Source: Campylobacteraceae bacterium
GTDB taxonomy: Bacteria > Campylobacterota > Campylobacteria > Campylobacterales > Sulfurospirillaceae
DNA: 5,825 nt
Direction of reading: 5' to 3'
NCBI GenBank assembly: GCA_027013265.1
Contig: JALUXQ010000224.1
Span: 1-5,825, forward strand
In this document: positions 1-5,825 of the stretch, one piece after another
Layout: every line of letters begins with the position of its first letter
How positions within the stretch are numbered: the stretch's first letter is position 1
The notes under the pieces: model-generated
Database searches by the model: none
Told to the model about the DNA's origin: nothing
The model's input: only the letters and a program-made list of their open reading frames with translations
Program-made: the position numbers and the translations under genes

Positions 1-1
1 A

Positions 2-388
2 GGAGAGTTTATCGATAATAGTCTATATGCATTTGAAAATAAAGCCTCCTTGTACCTCATGGGCTTTATAGCTATACTGATTATATTTTGGTTATCTAGT
101 ATTTTTGTTGGCTTTATCTTGGCTCATATACTGAAGATGAGTGGACTGGGTGGACTCGATAAACTTGCTGGCTTCATAGTTGGCGGATTAAAAGTTTTTT
201 TGGTTTTTTCTGTTTTAGTTATCGCTTTAAACAACATAGCATTTATAAAATCTAGAATACAAAGCTATACTAGTAAGAGTTTTATGTACCCCATATTTCT
301 AAAAACTGGCAAATATATAATAAAATTAGACACACGCGATATAGTTAAAAATGTTGTGAATCAAAAAGATAAAAACTCATCCATTTAG
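2..388 (+). CDS. cvpA: CvpA family membrane protein, C-terminal part (5' end outside window)
   Basis: The frame is open from base 2 to a TAG at 386-388, giving 128 visible residues. The true start lies left of the window: the TTG at 50 is internal, because the codons before it already encode family-like sequence (a segment ending FENKAS). Two hydrophobic segments are visible at about residues 18-44 and 55-79 of the visible part. The loop between them, SGLGGLDKLAGFIVGGLK, is the most recognisable CvpA stretch. A short polar tail ends in a Lys/Asp/Asn-rich stretch. CvpA proteins are inner-membrane proteins of about 160-200 residues with four membrane segments, so roughly the first third, with two segments, is missing here. 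The family was named for colicin V production in E. coli; its molecular role is poorly defined and is linked to envelope homeostasis. It sits 9 bases before fur in the same frame. The family call is from motif recognition and is fairly secure. Confidence 0.85.
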   Translation, partial: GEFIDNSLYAFENKASLYLMGFIAILIIFWLSSIFVGFILAHILKMSGLGGLDKLAGFIVGGLKVFLVFSVLVIALNNIAFIKSRIQSYTSKSFMYPIFLKTGKYIIKLDTRDIVKNVVNQKDKNSSI

Positions 389-397
389 GACAAACAG

Positions 398-865
398 ATG
401 AATTTCATACAAAATTTAGAGTATGACCACCTACTTGCAGAGTTTAAGAAGGTTTTGAAGGAAAGCTTGCTTAAATTTACCAAACAAAGAGAGGTTATAC
501 TGCAAACTCTATATAATTTTCCAGAGCACTTCTCTCCTGAAGAGCTACATGTCCTAATCAAGAGCAGCTACCCAGATATCAATATAGGAATTGCTACGAT
601 ATACAGGACACTCAATCTGCTTGAAAACTCAACTCTAGCAACATCCCTATCGTTTGGGAAAGCTGGTAAAAAGTATGAGTTAGCAAACAAACCTCACCAT
701 GACCATCTGATTTGCAAAAATTGCGGAAAGATTATAGAGTTTGAAGATAAAAAAATAGAGAAAAAACAAGAAGATATAGCCACAAAAAACGGCTTTATAC
801 TAACAGGGCATGTAATGCAGTTATATGGCATATGTGCTCATTGTCAAAAAAATAAAAAAGGTTAA
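398..865 (+). CDS. fur: Ferric uptake regulator Fur
   Basis: This 155-residue protein is an iron-responsive transcriptional repressor that binds Fur boxes as a metal-loaded dimer and controls iron uptake and storage genes. The N-terminal half is a winged helix containing the DNA-recognition segment GIATIYRTLNLLE (about 64-76). The C-terminal half is the dimerisation and metal domain: H100-H101-D102-H103 is the HHDH regulatory metal signature, E94 and E114 match known metal ligands, and H44 aligns with E. coli His33. Two CxxC pairs (C106/C109 and C146/C149) should form the four-cysteine structural zinc site described in Campylobacter and Helicobacter Fur. About 10 extra N-terminal residues relative to E. 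coli Fur are usual for this group. The ATG at 398 has AGGA at 387-390, overlapping the cvpA stop. Only 9 bases separate it from cvpA, so it has no room for a promoter of its own outside coding sequence. Zur or PerR are less likely given the position next to lysS-glyA and the overall match to epsilonproteobacterial Fur. Confidence 0.93.
   Translation: MNFIQNLEYDHLLAEFKKVLKESLLKFTKQREVILQTLYNFPEHFSPEELHVLIKSSYPDINIGIATIYRTLNLLENSTLATSLSFGKAGKKYELANKPHHDHLICKNCGKIIEFEDKKIEKKQEDIATKNGFILTGHVMQLYGICAHCQKNKKG
858..861 (+). promoter_or_regulatory. Ribosome binding site of lysS, inside the end of fur
   Basis: AAGG at the end of an A-rich stretch lies 7 bases before the TTG at 869. It lies within the last codons of fur, so lysS initiation is probably coupled to translation of fur. 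This site supports the TTG as the lysS start. Confidence 0.6.
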
Positions 866-868
866 AAT

Positions 869-2377
869 TTGGTATTTACAAATCAATACGAACAACAAAG
901 AATTCAAAAATCACAGGATTTAAAAAGTTTAGGGAAAAATCCATACAGACACAATATAAAAAGAGATTCAACAACTGCTGAGTTTTTAAGCAGTTATGAG
1001 TATCTGAAAAACCAAGATGAAAAAAGAGATGAAAGCAAAACGAACACCATAATAGGAAGAGTTAAGTTTTTAAGACACATGGGAAAAGCTGCATTTGCTA
1101 AAATTGAAGATGAATCTGGAATTTTACAGATATATTTTAGCAGAGATGAGATAGGATCTGATTGGTTCAAAGAGGCTAAAAAACTCATTGAAGTAGGCGA
1201 TATAGTAAGCGTCCAAGGCTTTCCTTTTGTAACAAGAACAGGAGAGTTGTCTCTGCATGCAAAAGAGTTGGAGCTTGCGACAAAATCCATAACTCCTCTA
1301 CCAGAAAAGTTCCATGGGCTGACCGACATAGAGTTAAGATATAGAAAAAGATACCTCGATTTAATCATGAATAAAGATGTCAAAGAGACCTTTAAAACCA
1401 GAAGTAAAATAGTCAGCTCCATCAGACGCTTTTTTGAAGAGAAGGGATTTTTGGAGGTAGAGACTCCTATGATGCATCCAATCGCTGGCGGGGCGAATGC
1501 CAGACCTTTTATCACCCATCATAATGCTCTTGGAGTTGAGAGATTTTTGCGAATTGCGCCTGAATTATACTTAAAGAGATTAGTAGTTGGTGGTTTTGAG
1601 TCAATTTTTGAGATAAATAGAAACTTTAGAAACGAGGGCATGGACTTAACACACAATCCAGAATTTACTATGGTAGAGTTTTATTGGGCATACCATAACT
1701 ATCATGATTTGATGAATTTAACCGAAGAGCTTTTTTCTGTACTGCTTAAAACTCTTGGTTTGCCAACGATGTTAGAGTTTGATGATATGCAGATTGATTT
1801 TTCTAAACCATTTAGAAAGATATCATTTAGAAATGCTCTTTGCGAAATCGGAAATGTTCCTGATGATGTGCTAGAAAATAGAGAAAAAATTATAAATTTT
1901 CTTAAAAAACAGAGTATCGAAGTAGAAGAGAAATTGACTCTTGGCAAACTTTATGAAGAGCTATTTGATCTTTTTGTTGAAGAAAAACTGATAGATCCAA
2001 CTTATATCATAGACTATCCTATCGAAATCAGCCCGCTTGCTAGAAGAAGTGAAGAGAATCCAGATATTGCTGAGAGATTTGAGTTATTTATCGCTGGACG
2101 AGAAGTGGCAAATGGATTTAATGAGTTAAATGATCCACTAGATCAGTATGAGAGATTTTTAAAACAGATTGAAGCAAAAAATGCTGGAGATGATGAGGCA
2201 TGTGAGATGGATGAAGATTATGTTCAAGCTTTGGGATATGGTCTGCCGCCAACTGCAGGTGAAGGCTTGGGGATAGATAGACTTGTGATGCTTTTGACAA
2301 ATCAAAAATCTATAAGAGATGTTATACTATTTCCAGCCATGAAACCTATAAACGAAAAACCACAAAACGAGGAATAA
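869..2377 (+). CDS. lysS: Lysyl-tRNA synthetase, class II
   Basis: This 502-residue cytoplasmic enzyme charges tRNA-Lys with lysine using ATP. An OB-fold anticodon-binding domain spans about residues 58-140. The class II catalytic core follows: motif 1 around 178-202 (GFLEVETPMMHPIAGGAN at 193-210), motif 2 around 246-273 with the ATP-contacting arginine in FRNEG (253-257), and motif 3 at 464-478 (GEGLGIDRLVMLL, ending arginine R471). NGFNELNDP (415-423) is the lysine-pocket signature of LysRS. The length is normal for bacterial LysS. It starts at TTG: fur ends in the same frame two codons earlier, so no upstream start is possible, and the next in-frame Met codon is far inside the protein. 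The N-terminus YEQQRIQKSQDLKSLG aligns with the family start. It sits 3 bases after fur and 2 bases before glyA. It is the class II enzyme, not the class I LysK type found in archaea and some bacteria. Confidence 0.97.
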   Translation: MVFTNQYEQQRIQKSQDLKSLGKNPYRHNIKRDSTTAEFLSSYEYLKNQDEKRDESKTNTIIGRVKFLRHMGKAAFAKIEDESGILQIYFSRDEIGSDWFKEAKKLIEVGDIVSVQGFPFVTRTGELSLHAKELELATKSITPLPEKFHGLTDIELRYRKRYLDLIMNKDVKETFKTRSKIVSSIRRFFEEKGFLEVETPMMHPIAGGANARPFITHHNALGVERFLRIAPELYLKRLVVGGFESIFEINRNFRNEGMDLTHNPEFTMVEFYWAYHNYHDLMNLTEELFSVLLKTLGLPTMLEFDDMQIDFSKPFRKISFRNALCEIGNVPDDVLENREKIINFLKKQSIEVEEKLTLGKLYEELFDLFVEEKLIDPTYIIDYPIEISPLARRSEENPDIAERFELFIAGREVANGFNELNDPLDQYERFLKQIEAKNAGDDEACEMDEDYVQALGYGLPPTAGEGLGIDRLVMLLTNQKSIRDVILFPAMKPINEKPQNEE

Positions 2378-2379
2378 AA

Positions 2380-3627
2380 ATGAGTATATTAAAAAATGTC
2401 GATCCAGAAGTTTATGAATTAACACAACTTGAACTCCAAAGACAGACTGACAACCTAGAGATGATAGCTAGTGAAAACTTTACATATCCTGCTGTTATGG
2501 AGGCCATGGGAAGTGTATTTACCAACAAATATGCCGAAGGATACCCAAATAAAAGATACTATGGCGGATGTGAATTTGCAGACAAAGTTGAGCAACTTGC
2601 GATTGACAGAGCTTGTAAGCTTTTTGGATGTAATTTTGCAAATGTACAGCCAAACTCAGGAAGTCAAGCAAATCAAGGAGTTTACCAAGCACTTTTAAAA
2701 CCATTTGACAAGATACTTGGTATGGATTTAAGTCAAGGCGGACACCTGACTCATGGCTCAAAAGTAAGCAGCTCTGGTAAAACTTACTCTAGCTTCTTTT
2801 ATGGTGTAGATGAAAATGGAAGAATTGATTATGAAAAAGTAAGAGAGATAGCAAAAATAGTCCAGCCAAAGCTGATAGTTTGCGGAGCTAGTGCATATCC
2901 AAGAGTGATAGATTTTGAAAAATTTAGATCCATTGCAGATGAAGTTGGGGCTTATCTTTTTGCAGATATAGCGCATATCGCGGGTCTTGTAGCAGCGGGT
3001 GAACATCCTAGTCCATTTCCTCACTGCCATATTGTAACAACTACTACTCATAAAACACTAAGAGGTCCAAGAGGCGGTCTTATCATGACAAATGATGAAG
3101 ATATAGCAAAAAAAGTCAATAGTGCTATATTTCCAGGCATACAGGGTGGTCCTTTGGTGCATGTCATAGCAGCAAAAGCAGTTGGATTTGCCCAAAATCT
3201 AAAACCACAGTGGAAAGAGTATGCAAAAGATGTCAAAGCAAATACAAAAATGCTCGCTGATGTACTCTTAAAAAGAGGATATGATGTAGTAAGTGGCGGA
3301 ACTGACAATCACCTGATACTTGTATCATTTTTAGATAAGAATTTTAGTGGAAAAGAGGCAGATATTGCCCTTGGAAACGCTGGAATCACAGTCAATAAAA
3401 ACACAGTACCAGGAGAGACTAGAAGTCCATTTGTCACAAGTGGAGTTAGAATCGGAGCGGCAGCTTTGAGTGCACGAGGCATGAAAACAGCCCAATTTGA
3501 GACAATAGCAAATAAAATAGCTGATGTCCTAGATGATATAGAAAACACAGATTTGCAAGCTAGTATCAAACAAGAGATGAAAGAGCTTGCTAGTAATTTC
3601 ATCATTTATGATAGACCAACATATTAG
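2380..3627 (+). CDS. glyA: Serine hydroxymethyltransferase
   Basis: This 415-residue, PLP-dependent cytoplasmic enzyme converts serine and tetrahydrofolate to glycine and 5,10-methylene-tetrahydrofolate. It is the main source of glycine and one-carbon units for purine, thymidylate and methionine synthesis. The cofactor lysine is K225 in VTTTTHKTLRGPRGG (219-233), equivalent to E. coli K229. Also visible are NKYAEGYPNKRYYGG (49-63) with catalytic E53 and Y51/Y61, the PLP-stacking and ring-nitrogen contacts H124 and D196 in DIAHIAGL (196-203), and the carboxylate-binding arginine R357 in SGVRIGA. The length matches the bacterial family (E. coli 417). The ATG at 2380 is preceded by GAGGAA (2369-2374), which overlaps the lysS stop region; only 2 bases separate the genes. 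The lysS-glyA pairing is common in Campylobacterota. No residue expected for activity appears to be missing. Confidence 0.98.
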   Translation: MSILKNVDPEVYELTQLELQRQTDNLEMIASENFTYPAVMEAMGSVFTNKYAEGYPNKRYYGGCEFADKVEQLAIDRACKLFGCNFANVQPNSGSQANQGVYQALLKPFDKILGMDLSQGGHLTHGSKVSSSGKTYSSFFYGVDENGRIDYEKVREIAKIVQPKLIVCGASAYPRVIDFEKFRSIADEVGAYLFADIAHIAGLVAAGEHPSPFPHCHIVTTTTHKTLRGPRGGLIMTNDEDIAKKVNSAIFPGIQGGPLVHVIAAKAVGFAQNLKPQWKEYAKDVKANTKMLADVLLKRGYDVVSGGTDNHLILVSFLDKNFSGKEADIALGNAGITVNKNTVPGETRSPFVTSGVRIGAAALSARGMKTAQFETIANKIADVLDDIENTDLQASIKQEMKELASNFIIYDRPTY

Positions 3628-3638
3628 AGGCAAACAAA

Positions 3639-4181
3639 ATGCAAGCAATAGATACCGCTTTAATCAAAATGGATACTACACACTACTGGGTAAAAAGAGA
3701 TAAAATTGTGCAAAAAATAGTACACAATGGAAGAACTTTTTTTGATAAATATGAGAGAATTGACGAACCATTAACAAATAAAATCATCAAGGATCACGAA
3801 AGTGGAAAGATAACAGTTGCTCACTCTTTAATTAATAAATCTGACAAAGTGGAAAATATAGTTATAGACTACAATGGTAGAAATACTCAAAGATTTTGGC
3901 ATAGGGCACAGTTATTGCTTAGAGAAGAGGGATTTATCAATTTTACAGCATATGAGAGCAAAACTCCTGGTCATCTGCATCTTTATATACATAAAGGACA
4001 CACAACCCTGCAGGAGGGATACCAGATAGCAAAATTATTATCTATGAAACTGGCTCAAAAGATGCCAAGAGAGTGGAAAGTATTCCCAAGTAACGATATA
4101 CCAAAAGCGTTCAATATCCTCGCGCTACCATACAAGGTATACAATAAGGAAAGAGGAGCATCTTGGTCTAGGCACATGTAG
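3639..4181 (+). CDS. DUF1882 family protein, possibly a primase-fold (AEP-like) protein
   Basis: This 180-residue protein of unknown function matches the conserved epsilonproteobacterial DUF1882 family (recalled members Cj0403 and HP0184, also just after glyA). It has no signal peptide or membrane segment and should be cytoplasmic. Residues 1-70 form a charged N-terminal region (THYWVKRDKI, GRTFFDKYERID). Residues 72-180 contain IVIDYNG (74-80), a helix with RFWHRAQLLLREEGF (85-99), TPGHLHLYI (109-117), a second helix (about 124-141), FPSND (149-153) and NILALPY (159-165). The order strand-D-x-N, G-H-x-H, F-P-x-x-D, N-I-x-A-L-P resembles the motif order of archaeo-eukaryotic primase domains, but the second acid of motif I is N79 and the acid usually just before FP is absent (W146-K147). 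A primase-like fold with altered or lost catalysis, perhaps nucleic-acid or nucleotide binding, is my inference. The ATG at 3639 has AGAGG at 3626-3630 across the glyA stop. The gene is likely co-transcribed with glyA. Confidence 0.85.
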   Translation: MQAIDTALIKMDTTHYWVKRDKIVQKIVHNGRTFFDKYERIDEPLTNKIIKDHESGKITVAHSLINKSDKVENIVIDYNGRNTQRFWHRAQLLLREEGFINFTAYESKTPGHLHLYIHKGHTTLQEGYQIAKLLSMKLAQKMPREWKVFPSNDIPKAFNILALPYKVYNKERGASWSRHM

Positions 4182-4193
4182 TCTTTAGAAAAA

Positions 4194-4199
4194 AAGGAG
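4194..4199 (+). promoter_or_regulatory. Strong ribosome binding site of the SPOR-domain gene
   Basis: AAGGAG lies in the 23-base gap after the DUF1882 gene. It is 5 bases before the ATG at 4205 but only 2 bases before the GTG at 4202, so the ATG is the better start. It is the best Shine-Dalgarno match in the window. Confidence 0.7.
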
Positions 4200-4204
4200 A
4201 AGTG

Positions 4205-4897
4205 ATGGAAGATAAAAATGAATTAAGCGATATAGTTTTGGAAAAAGGTAGTAGCAAAGCACTTAAAGCTAAGAGGATTTTGATTATTATAGCTATATTG
4301 ATTATAGTGTTTTTGGTAGTAATATTGTCTATGAAATTTATCAATAAACCACAAAGCAAACAACAACCGCAACTTATACTTCCACCTGAGCCAACTTCGA
4401 GCGTACAAAAAGTCAAAAAAGATGAACAACTTTTTAAACAAGTTCCTATTATAGAAGATAATAATACAAAAAAAGATAGTTTTGAAAATATGGTTAAGAG
4501 CTTAAAAGCTAAAGAGATTGCAAAAACAAAAGTTATAGAGCAACAAAAAATACAAGAGAAAAAAGTAGTTCCAACCACACCAAAAGTTGTGCAAAATGTC
4601 GTAAAACCTTTGGTAAAAACCACCAAAAAAGAGCCAAAAAAAGTTATTACTAAAAAAGCGGGAACAGGAGTGTATGTGCAAGTTGGTGCAACTTCAAAGT
4701 ACTCTCCAGATAAAAAATATCTGAAGAAAATAACAGATAAAAAATACCAATACAGACTATTGCCTGTAGTCATTAAAGGTAAAAAAGTCACAAAGATTCT
4801 CATAGGACCTTTTAAAAACAGCAAAATTGCAAAAGAGAATATGGCAAAAATAAAAAAAGATATCAATAAAAATGCTTTTATATACAGGGTTAGATAG
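4205..4897 (+). CDS. Single-pass membrane protein with C-terminal SPOR domain
   Basis: This 230-residue inner-membrane protein has a short cytoplasmic N-terminus (1-24, ending KALKAKR), one transmembrane helix (about 25-44, Ile/Val/Leu-rich), a long periplasmic linker (45-153) rich in Lys, Gln, Val and Pro, and a C-terminal SPOR domain (about 155-230). The SPOR signature is seen in GVYVQVGATSKY (155-166), YRLLPVVIKGKKVTKILIGPF (183-203) and the closing NAFIYRVR. SPOR domains bind glycan strands stripped of stem peptides, which are enriched at division sites, so a role in septal wall work is plausible; FtsN and DamX share this plan. The positive-inside rule fits the orientation. The linker is low-complexity and variable in such proteins. 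The recalled counterpart is Cj0404. The gene follows DUF1882 by 23 bases and abuts trpE. A start at GTG 4202 would add one residue but sits too near the ribosome binding site. The specific physiological partner cannot be read from the sequence. Confidence 0.88.
   Translation: MEDKNELSDIVLEKGSSKALKAKRILIIIAILIIVFLVVILSMKFINKPQSKQQPQLILPPEPTSSVQKVKKDEQLFKQVPIIEDNNTKKDSFENMVKSLKAKEIAKTKVIEQQKIQEKKVVPTTPKVVQNVVKPLVKTTKKEPKKVITKKAGTGVYVQVGATSKYSPDKKYLKKITDKKYQYRLLPVVIKGKKVTKILIGPFKNSKIAKENMAKIKKDINKNAFIYRVR
4886..4889 (+). promoter_or_regulatory. Probable ribosome binding site of trpE, inside the SPOR gene
   Basis: AGGG lies 8 bases before the TTG at 4898, within the last codons of the SPOR gene. 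It is a weak to moderate match, so trpE initiation probably depends on coupling or re-initiation after the SPOR gene stop. It supports TTG 4898 as the trpE start. Confidence 0.45.
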
Positions 4898-5825
4898 TTG
4901 CACACAAAAACTGTTCTATTTGATCAACTAACACCTATAACTATATTTAAAAAACTGCAATCCCTCTTCAAAGATGAGCTCTCTTTTCTCTTTGAGAGTG
5001 CTATAAACACCGAAGATGGGAATTTCAGTTTTCTTTTTATCGGAGCCAGAGAGAGGCTTGTACACCAAAATTCAAGCAGTTTTTATACAGACGAAAAAGG
5101 CAAAACTGCAAAAGTTGATGATAACCCCTTTGACTTCTTAAAAAAAAGATACAAAGATATCGACTATGACAAATATCAAAAACTAACAAAAGAGTTAAAT
5201 ATCGGTTTTATAGATGGCTTTATAGGCTACATCGGATATGACTGCGTCAAGACATTTGAGCCTGTTTTGCAAAAGCATATGGACTCTCTTCATGATGAGC
5301 TAAATATACCAGACCTTGATCTCATACGCCCAAAGCTCATCTGTGCTTTTTCGCATAAATCAAACACTCTCACACTAGTCACATTTTTGCCATCTTTTGG
5401 CTCAAAATTAGATGAAATCATAAAGCTTTTAAAAGAGCCTCATATTGATATACCTATCATCAAAAGCGATTTAAGAGGCACTAAAGGGGAGTTTGCTTTC
5501 TCTAAAGATAAGTTTTTTGAGATGGTTAGAAAATCAAAAAATATGATAAGAAGTGGTGATGTTTTTCAAATTTTGATGTCAAACCGTTTCACAAAATATA
5601 CAAAAATAGATAGACTAAGTTTCTATAGAATCCTTAGAAATAAAAATCCCTCTCCATATATGTTTAACCTAGATTATGGAAAATTCTCTATTATAGGAAG
5701 CTCTCCTGAAGTGATGGTTGGGCTTAAAAATAGACATATAACACTTCGTCCGATAGCAGGAACCAGAAAAAGAGGTGAAGATTTTGAAAAAGATTTGGCA
5801 CTTGCGCAAGAGCTTTTACATGACG
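4898..5825 (+). CDS. trpE: Anthranilate synthase component I, N-terminal part (3' end outside window)
   Basis: The frame is open from TTG 4898 to the window edge, giving 309 residues of a protein usually near 470-500. TrpE makes anthranilate from chorismate, using ammonia delivered by the glutamine amidotransferase TrpG; this is the first committed step of tryptophan synthesis. The N-terminal domain carries FLFES (30-34), matching the LLES tryptophan-sensing motif, and IDGFIGYIGYD. The chorismate-binding domain begins with GDVFQILMSNRF (220-231), then NPSPYMF (250-256), GSSPE (267-271) and RPIAGTRKRG (284-293). NPSPYMF and the FES serine point to feedback-inhibited TrpE rather than PabB, though PabB is not fully excluded until the C-terminus is seen. 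The C-terminal catalytic motifs lie beyond the window. The start is forced: the preceding codon is the TAG of the SPOR gene in the same frame, and the next in-frame ATG is about 125 codons on. There is no leader or attenuator space before it. Confidence 0.92.
   Translation, partial: MHTKTVLFDQLTPITIFKKLQSLFKDELSFLFESAINTEDGNFSFLFIGARERLVHQNSSSFYTDEKGKTAKVDDNPFDFLKKRYKDIDYDKYQKLTKELNIGFIDGFIGYIGYDCVKTFEPVLQKHMDSLHDELNIPDLDLIRPKLICAFSHKSNTLTLVTFLPSFGSKLDEIIKLLKEPHIDIPIIKSDLRGTKGEFAFSKDKFFEMVRKSKNMIRSGDVFQILMSNRFTKYTKIDRLSFYRILRNKNPSPYMFNLDYGKFSIIGSSPEVMVGLKNRHITLRPIAGTRKRGEDFEKDLALAQELLHD

Noticed and set aside
50..52. TTG as the start codon of the CvpA protein
   Set aside because: The frame is open to the left edge and the upstream residues look like CvpA sequence; a start here would remove the first membrane segments.
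316..321. A perfect TATAAT 77 bases before the fur start, a possible internal promoter
   Set aside because: There is no good -35 or extended -10 sequence with it, and TATAAT also occurs inside fur (near 513-518), so it is expected by chance in this AT-rich DNA. Only start-site mapping could revive it.
994..1515. A 173-codon open frame on the minus strand inside lysS
   Set aside because: It lies wholly opposite well-conserved LysRS sequence, is Ser/Leu/Phe-rich as expected of an antisense shadow, and shows no recognisable domain.
4202..4204. GTG as start of the SPOR-domain gene
   Set aside because: It is only 2 bases from the AAGGAG site; the adjacent ATG at 4205 has normal spacing.
4182..4204. 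Possible terminator or promoter in the largest intergenic gap
   Set aside because: The 23 bases hold an A7 run and a ribosome binding site but no inverted repeat or hairpin followed by T residues, and are too short for a promoter.
4168..4905. A 245-codon open frame on the minus strand across the SPOR gene
   Set aside because: It is the complement of a Lys-rich AT-rich gene, which yields Phe/Leu-rich shadow frames. It covers the whole SPOR gene, has no family match I recognise, and the plus-strand frame has a clear SPOR domain and ribosome binding site.
4898..5825. Para-aminobenzoate synthase component I (PabB) instead of TrpE
   Set aside because: The NPSPYMF motif and the FLFES tryptophan-pocket motif favour TrpE. 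The missing C-terminus leaves a small remaining doubt.

Overview
The window reads as a chromosomal segment from a member of the Campylobacterota (Epsilonproteobacteria). The DNA is AT-rich. The gene order cvpA - fur - lysS - glyA - DUF1882 - SPOR protein matches, from memory, the cluster around Cj0400-Cj0404 in Campylobacter jejuni. In Helicobacter pylori a similar block (HP0181-HP0185) lacks fur. The proteins also look epsilonproteobacterial, notably the Fur protein with two CxxC pairs and the DUF1882 protein, a family I know only from this phylum. Genus cannot be fixed from the sequence alone; a free-living sulfur-oxidising relative such as Sulfurimonas is plausible.

Layout: seven genes, all on the plus strand, fill essentially every base. 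A CvpA-family membrane protein (cut at the left edge) is followed by the ferric uptake regulator Fur, class II lysyl-tRNA synthetase, serine hydroxymethyltransferase, a DUF1882 protein, a single-pass membrane protein with a C-terminal SPOR domain, and anthranilate synthase component I (cut at the right edge). Gaps are 9, 3, 2, 11, 23 and 0 bases. There is no terminator, no convincing internal promoter, no RNA gene, mobile element, repeat array or non-coding stretch over 25 bases. The whole window is most simply one polycistronic transcript whose promoter lies to the left.

Taken together the genes are core housekeeping functions: translation (lysS), one-carbon and glycine supply (glyA), aromatic amino acid synthesis (trpE), iron control (fur) and cell envelope or division (cvpA, SPOR protein). 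Two genes, lysS and trpE, start with TTG, and each is in the same frame as its upstream neighbour, separated by a single stop codon.

The point most worth a second look is the DUF1882 protein. Its C-terminal 110 residues show, in the right order, motifs resembling the archaeo-eukaryotic primase (Prim-Pol) catalytic fold, with some of the expected metal-binding acids apparently replaced. This is an inference from reading motifs and has not been tested by any search.
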